64,000 nucleotides of DNA from Paenibacillus_AR mesotrionivorans (GCF_046098205.1 NZ_JBJURJ010000003.1:372001-436000), one strand, 5' to 3'. Positions 1 to 9,645 are shown, counted from the first letter of the stretch. Numbers and translations are program-made. The notes: generated by a model from the sequence alone, not told the origin.

Positions 1-3
1 CCA

Positions 4-894
4 TTAATGCATGTGCCGGTATTCCGACGGCGACAGCTTCGTCCAGCGTTTGAACTGCTTGCTGAAGTGGGCGGCATCCCGGAAGCCCAGCCGCTCCGCA
101 ACCTGCTCCATGGTTAGCTCCCGGTTCAAAAGCAGCAGCTGGGCTTCCCGCAGCTTAACGGTGGAGAGGTACTGGCGGGGGGAAACGCCATATACGCTTT
201 TGAACAGCCTGGCGCAATACGCCGGGCTGTAGCCCAGCTCCCGGGCGATGCCAGCGATGCCCTGCTTCATCAGCTCCTCCCCGTCGAGACGAGGCTGCTC
301 GGACGCAAAGCTGCCGATTCGATCGGCGATGTCCATAGCCAGCCGGTCCCACCGCCCCGTCTCCCGCAGGAAACCCTCCGGCGGATCGGCCAGCAGCCGG
401 CTCAAGGCGGAGACCAGCTCCAGACACAAGGACAGGCTTTTCATCTTGTTCCCGCCAATCTCCCGCTCCATCATCCCCGGAGCCCCCAAATGGGCCAGCA
501 GCGGGTAAAGCATCTCCCACAGAGGGCTTCCCGGTCCATGCAGGGAATGGCCGATCCGCCCCAGCTGCAGCTTTAGCTCCGGCTCATCCACCCCGAAATG
601 GATGCATAGATAGGTCATGCCCTGTCCGGGTTTGGTGTAGCAGCTGTGGGACTCCCCAGGCTTCAATAGCAGGATGTCTCCGGCGCCCACCGTAATGTCC
701 CTGCCATCCACCAGAAAATGCTGCTCCCCTTCCAGCGCCATATTCAATTCAAACAAGGGATGGTCGTGAAGCGGATACGTCCAGCCTCCCTCCACCTCCC
801 GGCGGTGAACCGAATAAAAATCCATGGCCATGCGGAAGCCTGCAATAGAGGTGTGGCGGAGGCTCTTCTCCTGGTGGCGGGGCAGCTTTTTCAT
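4..894 (-). CDS. AraC family transcriptional regulator
   Basis: The 296-residue product has an N-terminal cupin-like sugar-sensing region (about residues 25-150, with HDHPLFELNM typical of the arabinose-binding fold) and a C-terminal pair of helix-turn-helix motifs (about 195-294, including LGYSPAYCARLFKSVYGVSP and the closing FKRWTKLSPSEYR). It lies last in the leftward set that starts with the GH116-like gene, 148 nt after the second solute-binding gene and behind a strong hairpin. By analogy with other AraC genes next to LplB/YtcP importers it probably activates that operon in response to the imported sugar; the ligand cannot be read from the sequence. The stop codon is inside the window, so the gene is complete. 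Confidence 0.9.
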   Translation of the reverse strand: MKKLPRHQEKSLRHTSIAGFRMAMDFYSVHRREVEGGWTYPLHDHPLFELNMALEGEQHFLVDGRDITVGAGDILLLKPGESHSCYTKPGQGMTYLCIHFGVDEPELKLQLGRIGHSLHGPGSPLWEMLYPLLAHLGAPGMMEREIGGNKMKSLSLCLELVSALSRLLADPPEGFLRETGRWDRLAMDIADRIGSFASEQPRLDGEELMKQGIAGIARELGYSPAYCARLFKSVYGVSPRQYLSTVKLREAQLLLLNRELTMEQVAERLGFRDAAHFSKQFKRWTKLSPSEYRHMH

Positions 895-953
895 GTCCGT
901 CTCCTTCCTTTCTTTCTCTGGTCTGTGCCGGAACAGCGTTGGAAAACAGAGCC

Positions 954-998
954 AGGAACCGCCTCTCCCGGCTGCTACAAGCCGGAAAGGCGGTTCCT
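954..998 (-). terminator. Strong intercistronic hairpin
   Basis: An 11-bp inverted repeat (AGGAACCGCCT against AGGCGGTTCCT) with an inner CCGGC/GCCGG stem sits between the solute-binding gene and the AraC gene. No clear T-run follows in the leftward direction, so it may stabilise the upstream message or only partly terminate it. Confidence 0.5.
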
Positions 999-1042
999 GT
1001 CGTTACTGGTTATGCTGCTTCCTTCGTTTATGCCGCTATGCT

Positions 1043-2590
1043 TTATTTCTTGCTCTTCAGGTAAGAGGCTTTATATTCCTCCATCATCTTTTCCCCGCCG
1101 TTTTTCTTCCACTTCTCCACTTCCGCCTTCCAGCCGGCTTCATCAATTTTGCCCATGATGAACTTGGTTTCGGCGTCGGTGATCTGCAGCTCCAGCTCGC
1201 TGCCCCGCTCCGTGTAGGTGACGGAGGCAAGGGTCAAAGCCGGGTTCGGTACGGCATACTTGTCATTGTCGGAGACAATCTTGTTATTTTTCAGGAACAA
1301 ATCCGTTTGCTTCATCGGCTTATCCATGTTGTAAGCTTCGCCGCGCTGGAGCAGGGTATCCCGGTACGGCTTCACTTCCTTGGCGTCGGCGTCCTTATCC
1401 AATTGGACGGTAAATTCGCCTTCCACCTTGTAGTGCTTGCCTTCGATGCCCTTGTTCAGCAGATTCACCATTTCCTTGTCCAGCAGCTGGTCCAGGAAGG
1501 TCAGGATCCGCTTCATCTCGGCTTCAGTTTTAACGGAGGATTTCGGGATGGCCAGAATACCGGCGTTGCCGCTTTCGCCAGGCACCCGGATGCCGCCTGC
1601 CCCTTCCATCGGAACCGCATCCATAGCTGCTGTCGGGACCACCTTGACCAGGTTGGTCAGCATGGATTGGGCGTTACCGCCGGAGATCCGCAGCGCCACA
1701 CGGCCGGATTCATAGGTTTTGTCGATGGTCAGCGCATCGGTAACGGCAAAATCCTGATTGATCAGCTTTTCATCATACAGACGTTTGAACAGCTTCAAGG
1801 TGTTGGTAAATTCATCCGTCATAAATTCCGGGGTGAAATTGCCCTGAGCATCTACCTTCCACTTGTTCGGGCCGCCTTGGGCCACACTCAGACGGGTCAG
1901 GGTGGAGGCAACCCCTTGGTTGTAGTTCTTATCAAGCATCAGACCGTAGGTATCCTTCTTGCCGTTTTTGTCCGGGTCGGTGTCTGCTACCGTTTTCAAA
2001 ACATTATACCACTCATCCAGAGTTTTCGGGACCTTCAGGCCCATAGCGTCAAACCAGTCCTTACGGTAATGGAGCACGGCACGGCCAATGCCGCGGTAAA
2101 CCGGAATGCCGTACAGCTTGCCGTCTACTCTAATGTTGTCGTAGTAGATTTCCGATTGGGCAGCCAGGTTTTTATAATCCTTCAGGTACGGCCCCACTTC
2201 CCAGAACACACCGGATTGCATGGCACTGACAATGGTAGGCACGTAGCTGACCTTCACCAGCTTGGGAAGCTCGCCGGAGGCGATCATAACATTAATTTTC
2301 TCGTCATAGCCGGAGGTGGGGATCCATTGGAAGCTCAGATTGGTGTTGGTATATTTGGCAATACCCAGCTCCATGGGATTTCCCTTTGCCGGAATTTCGC
2401 CGGGCTGGTGGACGGCAATGGTAAGGTCAAGGGGCTTCAGTTCCTCCTTAGCTGCTTGGCTGGCAGCAGGACTGGCGCTGCCCGCCGGGCTTGCAGTGCC
2501 TGAACCTTGCCCTTCGTCGGAACCGCAGGCTGTTAATACAGTGGTGGCCAGCATAACGCCGCCCACAAGACATGCCGTTTTTTTCATCAT
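1043..2590 (-). CDS. Extracellular solute-binding lipoprotein (second of two)
   Basis: This 515-residue protein begins with a lipoprotein signal peptide ending in the lipobox LTAC (Cys22), followed by a Ser/Ala/Gly/Pro-rich linker and a family-1 type solute-binding fold. It is a clear paralogue of the product at 4810-6306: both share blocks such as YDNI-VDGK-YGIP, LTR-SV-QGGPNKW, FTPEFMT and EKLIN-DFAV. It should be anchored outside the membrane and hand an oligosaccharide to the LplB/YtcP permeases encoded just upstream. A GGAGGGG ribosome site precedes the ATG. The order SBP, permease, permease, SBP in one locus is unusual and suggests duplication with altered ligand preference. Confidence 0.9.
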   Translation of the reverse strand: MMKKTACLVGGVMLATTVLTACGSDEGQGSGTASPAGSASPAASQAAKEELKPLDLTIAVHQPGEIPAKGNPMELGIAKYTNTNLSFQWIPTSGYDEKINVMIASGELPKLVKVSYVPTIVSAMQSGVFWEVGPYLKDYKNLAAQSEIYYDNIRVDGKLYGIPVYRGIGRAVLHYRKDWFDAMGLKVPKTLDEWYNVLKTVADTDPDKNGKKDTYGLMLDKNYNQGVASTLTRLSVAQGGPNKWKVDAQGNFTPEFMTDEFTNTLKLFKRLYDEKLINQDFAVTDALTIDKTYESGRVALRISGGNAQSMLTNLVKVVPTAAMDAVPMEGAGGIRVPGESGNAGILAIPKSSVKTEAEMKRILTFLDQLLDKEMVNLLNKGIEGKHYKVEGEFTVQLDKDADAKEVKPYRDTLLQRGEAYNMDKPMKQTDLFLKNNKIVSDNDKYAVPNPALTLASVTYTERGSELELQITDAETKFIMGKIDEAGWKAEVEKWKKNGGEKMMEEYKASYLKSKK

Positions 2591-2650
2591 TTTTTCTACC
2601 CCTCCGGTATTTGGTGGTTTTGGACCTATGGGAAACCCGGGCCGGTCCCG

Positions 2651-2685
2651 CCGCTATAAGCAGGCCGGCCGGATAATCATAGCGG
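2651..2685 (-). other. Inverted repeat between permease and SBP genes
   Basis: CCGCTAT (2651-2657) and ATAGCGG (2679-2685) enclose a GGCCGGCC core. The hairpin lies between the YtcP-like permease stop and the second SBP start. Such hairpins often raise the level of the SBP message relative to the permease message; that role is inferred. Confidence 0.4.
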
Positions 2686-2705
2686 CTATCTGCTGCCGGG
2701 CGGCC

Positions 2706-3578
2706 TCAGCCTTTGACCGAGCCCAGCATAACTCCTTTGGCAAAATGCTTTTGCAGGAACGGATACACCAGCAAAATCGGCACCGTTGCAAACACGATTA
2801 CCGCCATGCGGATGGTAAGCGGCTGGATCTCCGTGGTATCGATGGAGGTGTCGCCGATGCTGCTTTGGGACAGGATGACAATCTGGCGGAGCAGCACCTG
2901 AATGGGATACAGGTGGCTGTCGTTAATGTAGAGAATGGCGTTAAAGAACTGGTTCCAGTGGCCCACGGCATAAAATAGCCCGAAGGTTGCCATGGCCGGC
3001 AGGGACAGCGGCAGCACAATGCGGAAGAGCACACCCACATCCGTACAGCCGTCGATCCGCCCGGAATCCTCCAGCCCGTCGGGAATCTGCTGGAAGAAGT
3101 TCTTCAATACGATCAGGTTGAATGCGCTGATGGCCCCGGGAATCATCAAGGACCACAGGGAGTTGGTCAGATGCAGTCCCTTTACTACAAAATAGGTGGG
3201 GATCATACCGCCGCCGAACAGCATGGTGAACAGCACACCCAGAAGAATCAGCTGGCGGCCCCGCAAGCGGGTTTTGGCAAGGGGATACGCCATCAGAGAG
3301 GTAAAGAACAGGTTGATGATGGTGCCCACCACCGTTATATAGATGGAGACCAGCATGCTCCGGAACAGAGTGTCCGTGGAGAAAATATAACGGTAGGACG
3401 CCAGGGACCATTCCTTGGGCCAAAGAATCAACCCGCCCTTGGCTACCTCCGCCGGGCTGGTAAACGAAACGGCCAATACATAAACAAAAGGCAAAACACA
3501 GACGGCCGCGATCAGAATCAGGAGCAGCGCGTTGACAATATCGAAAATCCGGTTGCCCAGTGTCTTATCATGATGCAT
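2706..3578 (-). CDS. Carbohydrate ABC transporter permease, YtcP type
   Basis: The 290-residue protein has about six hydrophobic segments, starting with one at residues 12-34, and the cytoplasmic EAA-loop region EDSGRIDGCTDVGVLFRIVLP around residues 180-200 that docks the ATPase. It ends with the family-typical FLQKHFAKGVMLGSVKG. It should form a heterodimeric channel with the LplB-like product of the preceding gene. The start ATG overlaps the stop of that gene by one base (TAATG), so translation is coupled. No ATPase gene is present; members of this group usually share an MsmX-type ATPase encoded elsewhere. Confidence 0.92.
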   Translation of the reverse strand: MHHDKTLGNRIFDIVNALLLILIAAVCVLPFVYVLAVSFTSPAEVAKGGLILWPKEWSLASYRYIFSTDTLFRSMLVSIYITVVGTIINLFFTSLMAYPLAKTRLRGRQLILLGVLFTMLFGGGMIPTYFVVKGLHLTNSLWSLMIPGAISAFNLIVLKNFFQQIPDGLEDSGRIDGCTDVGVLFRIVLPLSLPAMATFGLFYAVGHWNQFFNAILYINDSHLYPIQVLLRQIVILSQSSIGDTSIDTTEIQPLTIRMAVIVFATVPILLVYPFLQKHFAKGVMLGSVKG

Positions 3579-4543
3579 TAGTAAATCCCCTCCTCACCGA
3601 ATTTCTTGGCCAGCCAGTTGGACCCGAGGACCAGCACTAGGCCTACGGCGGATTTGAACAGCCCTACCGCTGCGCTGTAGCTGTATTGGGCCTGAGTCAT
3701 GCCCTTGGTGTACACATAGGTGTCGAAGACCTCCCCGACCTCCCGGTTGGTGGGGGTCAGCATGAGGAAGATATGCTCGAAGCCGGAATCCAGGAAGTTC
3801 CCCAGACGCAGAATAAACAGGATGACGATGGTGCTGCGGATTGCGGGAAGCGTAATATGCCATAGCTGGCGCCAGCGCCCTGCCCCGTCGATCCGGGCTG
3901 CCTCATACAGCTGGAGATCCACGCCGGCCAGTGCGGCCAGGAAGATAACCGTGCCCCAGCCCACCTCTTTCCAGATGGATTGAGTGATAATCATGGTTCG
4001 GAACCATTCCGCTTCCAGCAGGAAGGCAATTTTCTTCCCGGTAATCTGGTAAAGAAGCTCGTTCAACACCCCGTTCTCTGTAGTCAGTAGGATATAGAAA
4101 ATCCCGACCACCACCACCCAGGACACGAAATGGGGAATATACACCAGGGTTTGGATGAAGTTTTTAAATTTGGCCTGCCGCACCTCATTCAGCATCAGGG
4201 ACAGGATAATAGGCATGGGAAAAAAGAAAACAAGGTTATACACCGCCAGAATAACGGTGTTGCGGAACAGCATGCCGAACTGCGGCTCCGAGAAAAACCG
4301 TTCGAAGTGTTTAAGACCGACCCACGGACTGCCCAAAAATCCGGTATAGGGCTTGTAATCCTGGAAGGCCATGGTTACCCCGTACATGGGCACATATTTG
4401 AATACAATAAAGTAGATAATGCCGGGGAGCAGCATCAGATACAGCCATTTGTCCCTGACGATGTCCCGCAGCAGGATGCCCAGCTTGCCCTTTTTGGCCT
4501 GCAGGCCAGGAGCCCCCGCCGGAGCAGCCATTTCCTGTTTCAT
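3578..4543 (-). CDS. Carbohydrate ABC transporter permease, LplB type
   Basis: This 321-residue inner-membrane subunit starts with a cytoplasmic Ala/Lys-rich tail, then six predicted membrane segments (first near residues 33-55). The EAA loop reads YEAARIDGAGRWRQLWHITLP. The closing NWLAKKFGEEGIY is characteristic of LplB-type permeases. It is the partner of the YtcP-like subunit whose start codon overlaps this stop. The gene follows the first SBP gene after a 266-nt gap that holds only weak inverted repeats. Confidence 0.92.
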   Translation of the reverse strand: MKQEMAAPAGAPGLQAKKGKLGILLRDIVRDKWLYLMLLPGIIYFIVFKYVPMYGVTMAFQDYKPYTGFLGSPWVGLKHFERFFSEPQFGMLFRNTVILAVYNLVFFFPMPIILSLMLNEVRQAKFKNFIQTLVYIPHFVSWVVVVGIFYILLTTENGVLNELLYQITGKKIAFLLEAEWFRTMIITQSIWKEVGWGTVIFLAALAGVDLQLYEAARIDGAGRWRQLWHITLPAIRSTIVILFILRLGNFLDSGFEHIFLMLTPTNREVGEVFDTYVYTKGMTQAQYSYSAAVGLFKSAVGLVLVLGSNWLAKKFGEEGIY

Positions 4544-4809
4544 CTTCGCAACCTCCTATGTGATCTCTTTATGTTCTGATCCCCATCTTGAAGGAAGACG
4601 CCATGACAGGCTATAGGGCTGACAAAACCATGTTGCCGACGGTGGCAGATTCCGCAGCAATATGCAGGTCATAACCTTAGGCATACACAAGATAAAACCA
4701 TAGAAGAGCCAGCCCACACGCATAAAAAGAGCCGGAAGCAGCAAAAAGGCCCCGCCGCTGCAACATGCAGGACGGAGCCGCAAAGCCAACAAGCTGTATA
4801 GATGACATC
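4544..4809. other. Intergenic gap between SBP and permease genes
   Basis: No convincing reading frame is present in these 266 nt. Near the SBP end (4750-4785) short GC-rich inverted repeats (CTGCA/TGCAG and CCG/CGG) could fold, again at a place where SBP and permease expression would need to differ. I see no promoter that I would defend. Confidence 0.4.
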
Positions 4810-6306
4810 TTATTTCCTGTTCTGCCTGCTGTAGGACTCCTCATATTCACGAATCACCCGGTCGCCGCCGGCATGCCTCCATTTGGCCAGCTCAGCCTCC
4901 CAACCCGCTTCATCGATCAGACCCATAATAAATTTGGTTTCGGCATCCGTGATCAGAGTATCCAGCTCCTTGCCCAGCTCGGCAAAGGTATCCGATTCCA
5001 GAGTCAGTGCCGGATTCTCCACAATATAATCCCGGTTCTCTCTGTTGATCTGCTGGCTTTTCCGGTAGAGCTCCGGCTGGGAGCTGGGTTTCACGGTTTC
5101 CGGCTCCTCCACCTGACGAAGGAGCATATCCCGGTAGGGTTTTACTTCCTTCAAGTCCAGGGTGCGGTCCAGCACCTCCGTAAACTCCCCCGTGTCCTTC
5201 CAATGGCGGTTCTCCACTCCTTTGGAAATGACCGTTTGCATAGGAGGCTCCAGCAGCTTGTCCAGAAACTCCAGGATCCTTTTGGCCTCCTCCACCGTTT
5301 TAACGGAATCCTTCGGCAGAGCAAAAAATCCGGAATTCCCCGCTTCCCCCGGCAAACGAATGCCCCCGGGACCCCGGAGGGGAGCCACATCCACCTCCGC
5401 CTGCGGAACGGTCTTGCCCAGCTTATCCATCCAGGTCTGGGCGTTGCCGCCGTTAATCTGGATGCCGGCGCGGCCGGAATCATAAATTTTCGCCGTTTCG
5501 TTGGTATCCACCACAGCAAAATCCGAATTGATCAGCTTCTCCTGATACAACCGCCGGAACAGCTTCATGGTCTCCAAAAAAGGCTCCGTCATAAATTCCG
5601 GGGTAAACCGCCCGTTTTGCTCCAGCCACTTGTTGGGGCCGCCCTGGGATACGGAGATCCGGGTCAGCAGGGAGCTGACATCCTGATTGTACTTTTTTTC
5701 CAGAGCCATGCCGTAGGTGTCCTGCTTGCCATTGCCGTCGGGGTCCTCCATGGTCATGGCCCGCACTACCTTGTACCAATCCTCCAGGGTAACCGGCAGC
5801 TGCAGGCCCAGCTTGTCCAGCCAGTCCTTGCGGTATTGAATCACCGCACGGCCCAGCTCCCGGGCAATGGGGATGCCATATATTTTGCCGTCCACCGCGA
5901 TGTTGTCATAATACTGCCGGTCCACCGCAGACAAGGAGGGGTAATCCTTCAAGAGCGGGCCCAACTCCCAGAACTGCCCCGCCTTCATGGTGGCAATGTA
6001 CGTAGGGGAATAGCTGATTTTGATCAGCTTGGGCATTTCGCCGGAAGCGATCATCAGGCGGAGCTTATCATCGTAGGCGGACAAGGGAATCCACTGGATT
6101 TGCAGATCGGTATGGGTATAGGCTTCAATGGCTTGCTCCACTTCATTGTTCTTCGGAGGCAGTTCTCCGATCAGCGGAGCGCCGATGGATAGATAGAACA
6201 TGTCCTTCTTTTCGGAGCCTCCGCCGTTTTTTGCCCACGGGCCGCAGCCCGCCAGCATCACCGCCACAATCAGAACCACACAAACCGCAGATCCCCCTCT
6301 TTTCAT
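4810..6306 (-). CDS. Extracellular solute-binding lipoprotein (first of two)
   Basis: Start chosen at 6306, where AAGGTGG precedes the ATG and a short lipoprotein signal (MKRGGSAVCVVLIVAVMLAGC) ends at Cys21; an upstream in-frame ATG at 6360 would spoil this signal. The 498-residue product is a paralogue of the SBP at 1043-2590 along nearly its whole length, with the same C-terminal block DAETKFIMG-IDEAGW. It follows the GH116-like gene by 19 nt, so the enzyme and the binding protein are co-transcribed. Confidence 0.9.
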   Translation of the reverse strand: MKRGGSAVCVVLIVAVMLAGCGPWAKNGGGSEKKDMFYLSIGAPLIGELPPKNNEVEQAIEAYTHTDLQIQWIPLSAYDDKLRLMIASGEMPKLIKISYSPTYIATMKAGQFWELGPLLKDYPSLSAVDRQYYDNIAVDGKIYGIPIARELGRAVIQYRKDWLDKLGLQLPVTLEDWYKVVRAMTMEDPDGNGKQDTYGMALEKKYNQDVSSLLTRISVSQGGPNKWLEQNGRFTPEFMTEPFLETMKLFRRLYQEKLINSDFAVVDTNETAKIYDSGRAGIQINGGNAQTWMDKLGKTVPQAEVDVAPLRGPGGIRLPGEAGNSGFFALPKDSVKTVEEAKRILEFLDKLLEPPMQTVISKGVENRHWKDTGEFTEVLDRTLDLKEVKPYRDMLLRQVEEPETVKPSSQPELYRKSQQINRENRDYIVENPALTLESDTFAELGKELDTLITDAETKFIMGLIDEAGWEAELAKWRHAGGDRVIREYEESYSRQNRK

Positions 6307-6325
6307 CCGGCCCCACCTTTTCCCT

Positions 6326-9300
6326 TTAGGATTGGTTTGTTTTGTTATAATGCCATACATTCATCTCGTACACAGTCAATTTCCGGGGTTCCTCGGTGCC
6401 TGTGAATACCACCTTCACATAACGCGCCGTCTGCTCCGGGAAAACCGCCCTGGTTCCAGCGCTGTCCGCCTCTCCCCGGCCCGATGCCACAGCCGCACCG
6501 AAGTCCGTACCGTCATCCGATACATAAACCTCGAAAACACCGGGTCCCTCCTCCAATTGATGCTGAAGCGTAATGCCGTTGAAGCATTGCCGGTCCTGCA
6601 TATCGATCAGAATATGGGCCCCCTCCGAACGGAAGGTAATGCCCCAGGCCGTGGAAGTGTTCCCGTCCAACAGGGTGTGCGCATTCAGGCCGTTCCGGGA
6701 GGTTCTGGCGGTCCAGCCCGTCCGGTCCAATCTTCCGTCATCCTGCAAAAATTTGAATTTATCCAGGTTCAGCAGATTATCCTCGGAATTGCCGTAGAAT
6801 TTAAGAACCACGTGGTGCCTGCCTGTGGTACGGGCAATAGGACAGGTGACGGTTTTCCATTGTTCATGGCCCACGGTATGGGGCACCGAACATTCTCCCA
6901 CCACCCGGCCGCCTACACTGTCCAGCACAATCTCCATTCTGGACCCTTCCGCCGTACTGGCCACCTTGGCAATAAAGGCTGCGGAGCCGACCTCCCCGAA
7001 CTCCACATTGTTTAGCTTGATATAGTCGAAATTATGGCAGTCCGTTACGTACCAGGTGCCTCCAACAGGAGTCACCAGAGTCACACCCGCCGTTTCATCG
7101 GCGCTCTCCGCTTCCATATAACCGTAAGCATCCCGCAAGGCAGAAGGCTTCGCCCCGTCCGCTCCGGTAGCCGGTTTGGCCGGCAGCGGCGGGGAGGCCG
7201 GACCGGTATCGCCACAGACTACGATTCGGATGCCGCTGCTGTCAACAATTCCTTCCCAGGTCACGGTCAATTCCCGGGCATAACCCGTTCCGGTGCGCAA
7301 ACAGGGGCAGGGTTGGCCGTTCACCGTGACTGTAACCTCCGCTCCATAACAATCCGTCAGATGAAGGGTTCCAATCTCCAGAGGGAAGTCCGTGTGGAAG
7401 AGTATTTCCCGGTTCTGGCGGGCATCCCCGCTTAGGAAGCAGCTAATGGTGCCGTATCCCTCAGGCATCATCACCGCAGCCTCCGTCAGCTTATGGTTCA
7501 TTTCCTCCAGGATAATGGGTTGGAGCCAAATTTCCTTCCGGTTTTTATTCCGTTGAAAGCCGATGATATCATAATAATTCCGCCACAGCCCCGGCATGCT
7601 GATATATTGCTTGTCCCCCGAGATTTCGGTGGCCAAATAATGGGGCTCTCCCGCGGCCGGAAGTATATCCAGGGGATGGTTGAACACATAGTCTCTGTTG
7701 CTGTACTGCCGGGTGTAAGCATCCTTTTGCATGGCAAGCCATTGATTGGCCCTCCGGGTAAGCAGCAGCAGTCCGCCGTAGTGGGTCAGCAGATAAGGCG
7801 TCCACTCGTTGTAGGTCCCCCCGAGATTGCCCATCCCCCAATAATACGGGTGATAATAGCTGTCCAGCTGCTCCAGCACCCGGTCTGTTTCTTCGGCGCT
7901 CCATATTTCCCCCAGACGCAGATGCAGGGAAAGCCACTGTCCGGCAAAATAGGATTCACAGCCCCTTCCCGTTGGAATGCCCTTCTCCAAATAACGCTGC
8001 CTGTAGGAGGACACCACCGTGGCATAGGCTGTTTCATAAGCTTCAATGAAGTCTTCGTTTTCCCCGAATTCACCGCCCAGAAGCAGCATAATCCGGTACG
8101 CTACCGCCGACAGACTGGCGTTGAAGGGATTGGGATCGCCGCCCGCATCATAGGAATTCTCCGAATCCTCGAAGGTATACGGATATTCAGCGCTGCCGTA
8201 CAGCTCCACCTGTTCCAAAATCCGCTGCCCCGCTTTTTTCAGATACGGCCAAAAGTAGTGAAGCTGCTCCCCGTTTCCCGTAGCCAGATAGGTCTCATAA
8301 ACAGAGATGATAAGGCCGCAGTTCAGATCCACCCACTTGTCGATGTTCCGGTAATCGGCATGCTCCCGGTCATCCCAGTCCACCAGCACGGATTTATCCG
8401 GTCCGCTGCTGTTGAAGTCATGATGGATCTGACCGTTCCCCTTCTGGGTCCTGGCCCAATACTGCAGCTCCTGCCAGGCGAAGGACGGAATCAGCTGGTT
8501 AATGATCTGCCTGGCATGCCACATTTGGTCCATGGTGCCGAAGCAGGTCCACTCTCCTTCGGCGAAGGCGAGTCTGCCGTCTTTTTTGTAGAGGGAATTA
8601 TTGGTCAGATTGACCAATGTGTTCAGGGTATGGGTCACCAGCCACTCCGGCAGGTTGGAGCTCCTCATCCGGTCCACCAGCTTAACAGCCTTTTCCTTCA
8701 ATGTGTCAAAATGCTCCAGGCCCAGCCCGGCAATGGCGGCGGAGCTGTCATAACGGCCCAGATAATAATGCCGCTCCGGATCAGTGTCGTCATACCAGGC
8801 CAGCACAAAACGGATGGTTTTCGTCTCGCGGGAAGCCAGCTTCACCTTCACCGCCACCCGGTTCAGCGTATCTGCCAGAGGCTGGCTGCATAATCCATCC
8901 TCCAGAAATCCTTCGCCGCCGCCCACCGTCAGAACCGCACCGGGATCACTGCTTCCGGCCAAAACCGTCCAGCCCCGGGAGGCAAACCCTCTGCCGACGG
9001 CAGAATAGGCCGAGTCCATCTTCATATCCAATTGGAAAGCGCAGGCCGCCTCAGCAGCTCTGTCCGCTTCATTGGTAAGCTCCAGCTCATAAAAAGCGCA
9101 GGGCAGAGACATCAGCTCCACATTAGCCGGGTCAAAAGGGGCAAAAGCCAGCATGTGGATCCGGATATCCTGAACGGTCCCGAAATAAGCACGGTGCAGC
9201 GGCCATATGGCATCATCGGCAGAACGGCCGTTGGCCACCTCCGACTTCAGGGTTGACACATTTGCCTTAAGGCCGTTCCGGCTGGTATAGAACTGGAGCC

Positions 9301-9469
9301 GGGTCTCTCCCATGGGCATATAATCATTTTGATCCGCAGGCGCTTGCGTCACCGCAGCGAAGGTGCCGGTATGGGCGCAGAATTTCACCGCTCCCGTCCC
9401 AAATCCCCCCAGCGGTGTTCCGGTTGTGCCGTCAACAGCCGCATCGGAGGCTGCTTTGGTTTTGAACAT
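6326..9469 (-). CDS. GH116-like glycoside hydrolase with CBM tail
   Basis: Start chosen at 9469 (MFKTKAASD) because AAGGA lies nine bases upstream; the frame is open further but without support. The 1047-residue protein opens with GTPLGGFGTGAVKFC, a glycine-rich entry typical of the bile-acid glucosidase/GH116 group, followed by an (alpha/alpha)6-type catalytic region to about residue 710. A CBM6-like beta-sandwich (about 765-900) and an F5/8-type discoidin (CBM32-like) domain (about 905-1040) follow. No signal peptide is visible, which is odd for a protein with carbohydrate-binding domains. The AGQW block reads ESYFAGQW, whereas GH116 enzymes carry SDQ-AGQW with the catalytic acid Asp. Family call is moderate, enzyme activity unproven. 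Confidence 0.65.
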   Translation of the reverse strand: MFKTKAASDAAVDGTTGTPLGGFGTGAVKFCAHTGTFAAVTQAPADQNDYMPMGETRLQFYTSRNGLKANVSTLKSEVANGRSADDAIWPLHRAYFGTVQDIRIHMLAFAPFDPANVELMSLPCAFYELELTNEADRAAEAACAFQLDMKMDSAYSAVGRGFASRGWTVLAGSSDPGAVLTVGGGEGFLEDGLCSQPLADTLNRVAVKVKLASRETKTIRFVLAWYDDTDPERHYYLGRYDSSAAIAGLGLEHFDTLKEKAVKLVDRMRSSNLPEWLVTHTLNTLVNLTNNSLYKKDGRLAFAEGEWTCFGTMDQMWHARQIINQLIPSFAWQELQYWARTQKGNGQIHHDFNSSGPDKSVLVDWDDREHADYRNIDKWVDLNCGLIISVYETYLATGNGEQLHYFWPYLKKAGQRILEQVELYGSAEYPYTFEDSENSYDAGGDPNPFNASLSAVAYRIMLLLGGEFGENEDFIEAYETAYATVVSSYRQRYLEKGIPTGRGCESYFAGQWLSLHLRLGEIWSAEETDRVLEQLDSYYHPYYWGMGNLGGTYNEWTPYLLTHYGGLLLLTRRANQWLAMQKDAYTRQYSNRDYVFNHPLDILPAAGEPHYLATEISGDKQYISMPGLWRNYYDIIGFQRNKNRKEIWLQPIILEEMNHKLTEAAVMMPEGYGTISCFLSGDARQNREILFHTDFPLEIGTLHLTDCYGAEVTVTVNGQPCPCLRTGTGYARELTVTWEGIVDSSGIRIVVCGDTGPASPPLPAKPATGADGAKPSALRDAYGYMEAESADETAGVTLVTPVGGTWYVTDCHNFDYIKLNNVEFGEVGSAAFIAKVASTAEGSRMEIVLDSVGGRVVGECSVPHTVGHEQWKTVTCPIARTTGRHHVVLKFYGNSEDNLLNLDKFKFLQDDGRLDRTGWTARTSRNGLNAHTLLDGNTSTAWGITFRSEGAHILIDMQDRQCFNGITLQHQLEEGPGVFEVYVSDDGTDFGAAVASGRGEADSAGTRAVFPEQTARYVKVVFTGTEEPRKLTVYEMNVWHYNKTNQS

Positions 9470-9645
9470 CCTTCCACATCCTTGTATAATCAGATTGATC
9501 TGCAGCGCGCATACAGAAGTGATTCCCATTATAGCCTTCGCCTGCAAAGCCAGACAGTAATTAATTGCCCGGCACTGGACAAAAATTGCTCCGTTTCCCC
9601 TCTGCCGCTGACTGCCGGCGAGCCCGCACAAAGGAGGACTGCCCG
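9470..9645. promoter_or_regulatory. Divergent promoter region, GH116 operon and AraC gene
   Basis: These 176 nt separate the leftward GH116-like operon from the rightward AraC gene. A leftward TATAAT lies at 9542-9537 with a poor -35 box upstream, the arrangement expected for a promoter that needs an AraC activator. No clean direct repeats for AraC binding could be picked out by eye. Confidence 0.4.

Noticed and set aside
824..2503. Long rightward frame across the second SBP gene
   Set aside because: It is the antisense shadow of a clear lipoprotein gene; the translation is rich in His, Leu, Gly and Gln without family motifs. The same applies to the rightward frames at 4765-6192, 7493-8893 and 17057-18814.
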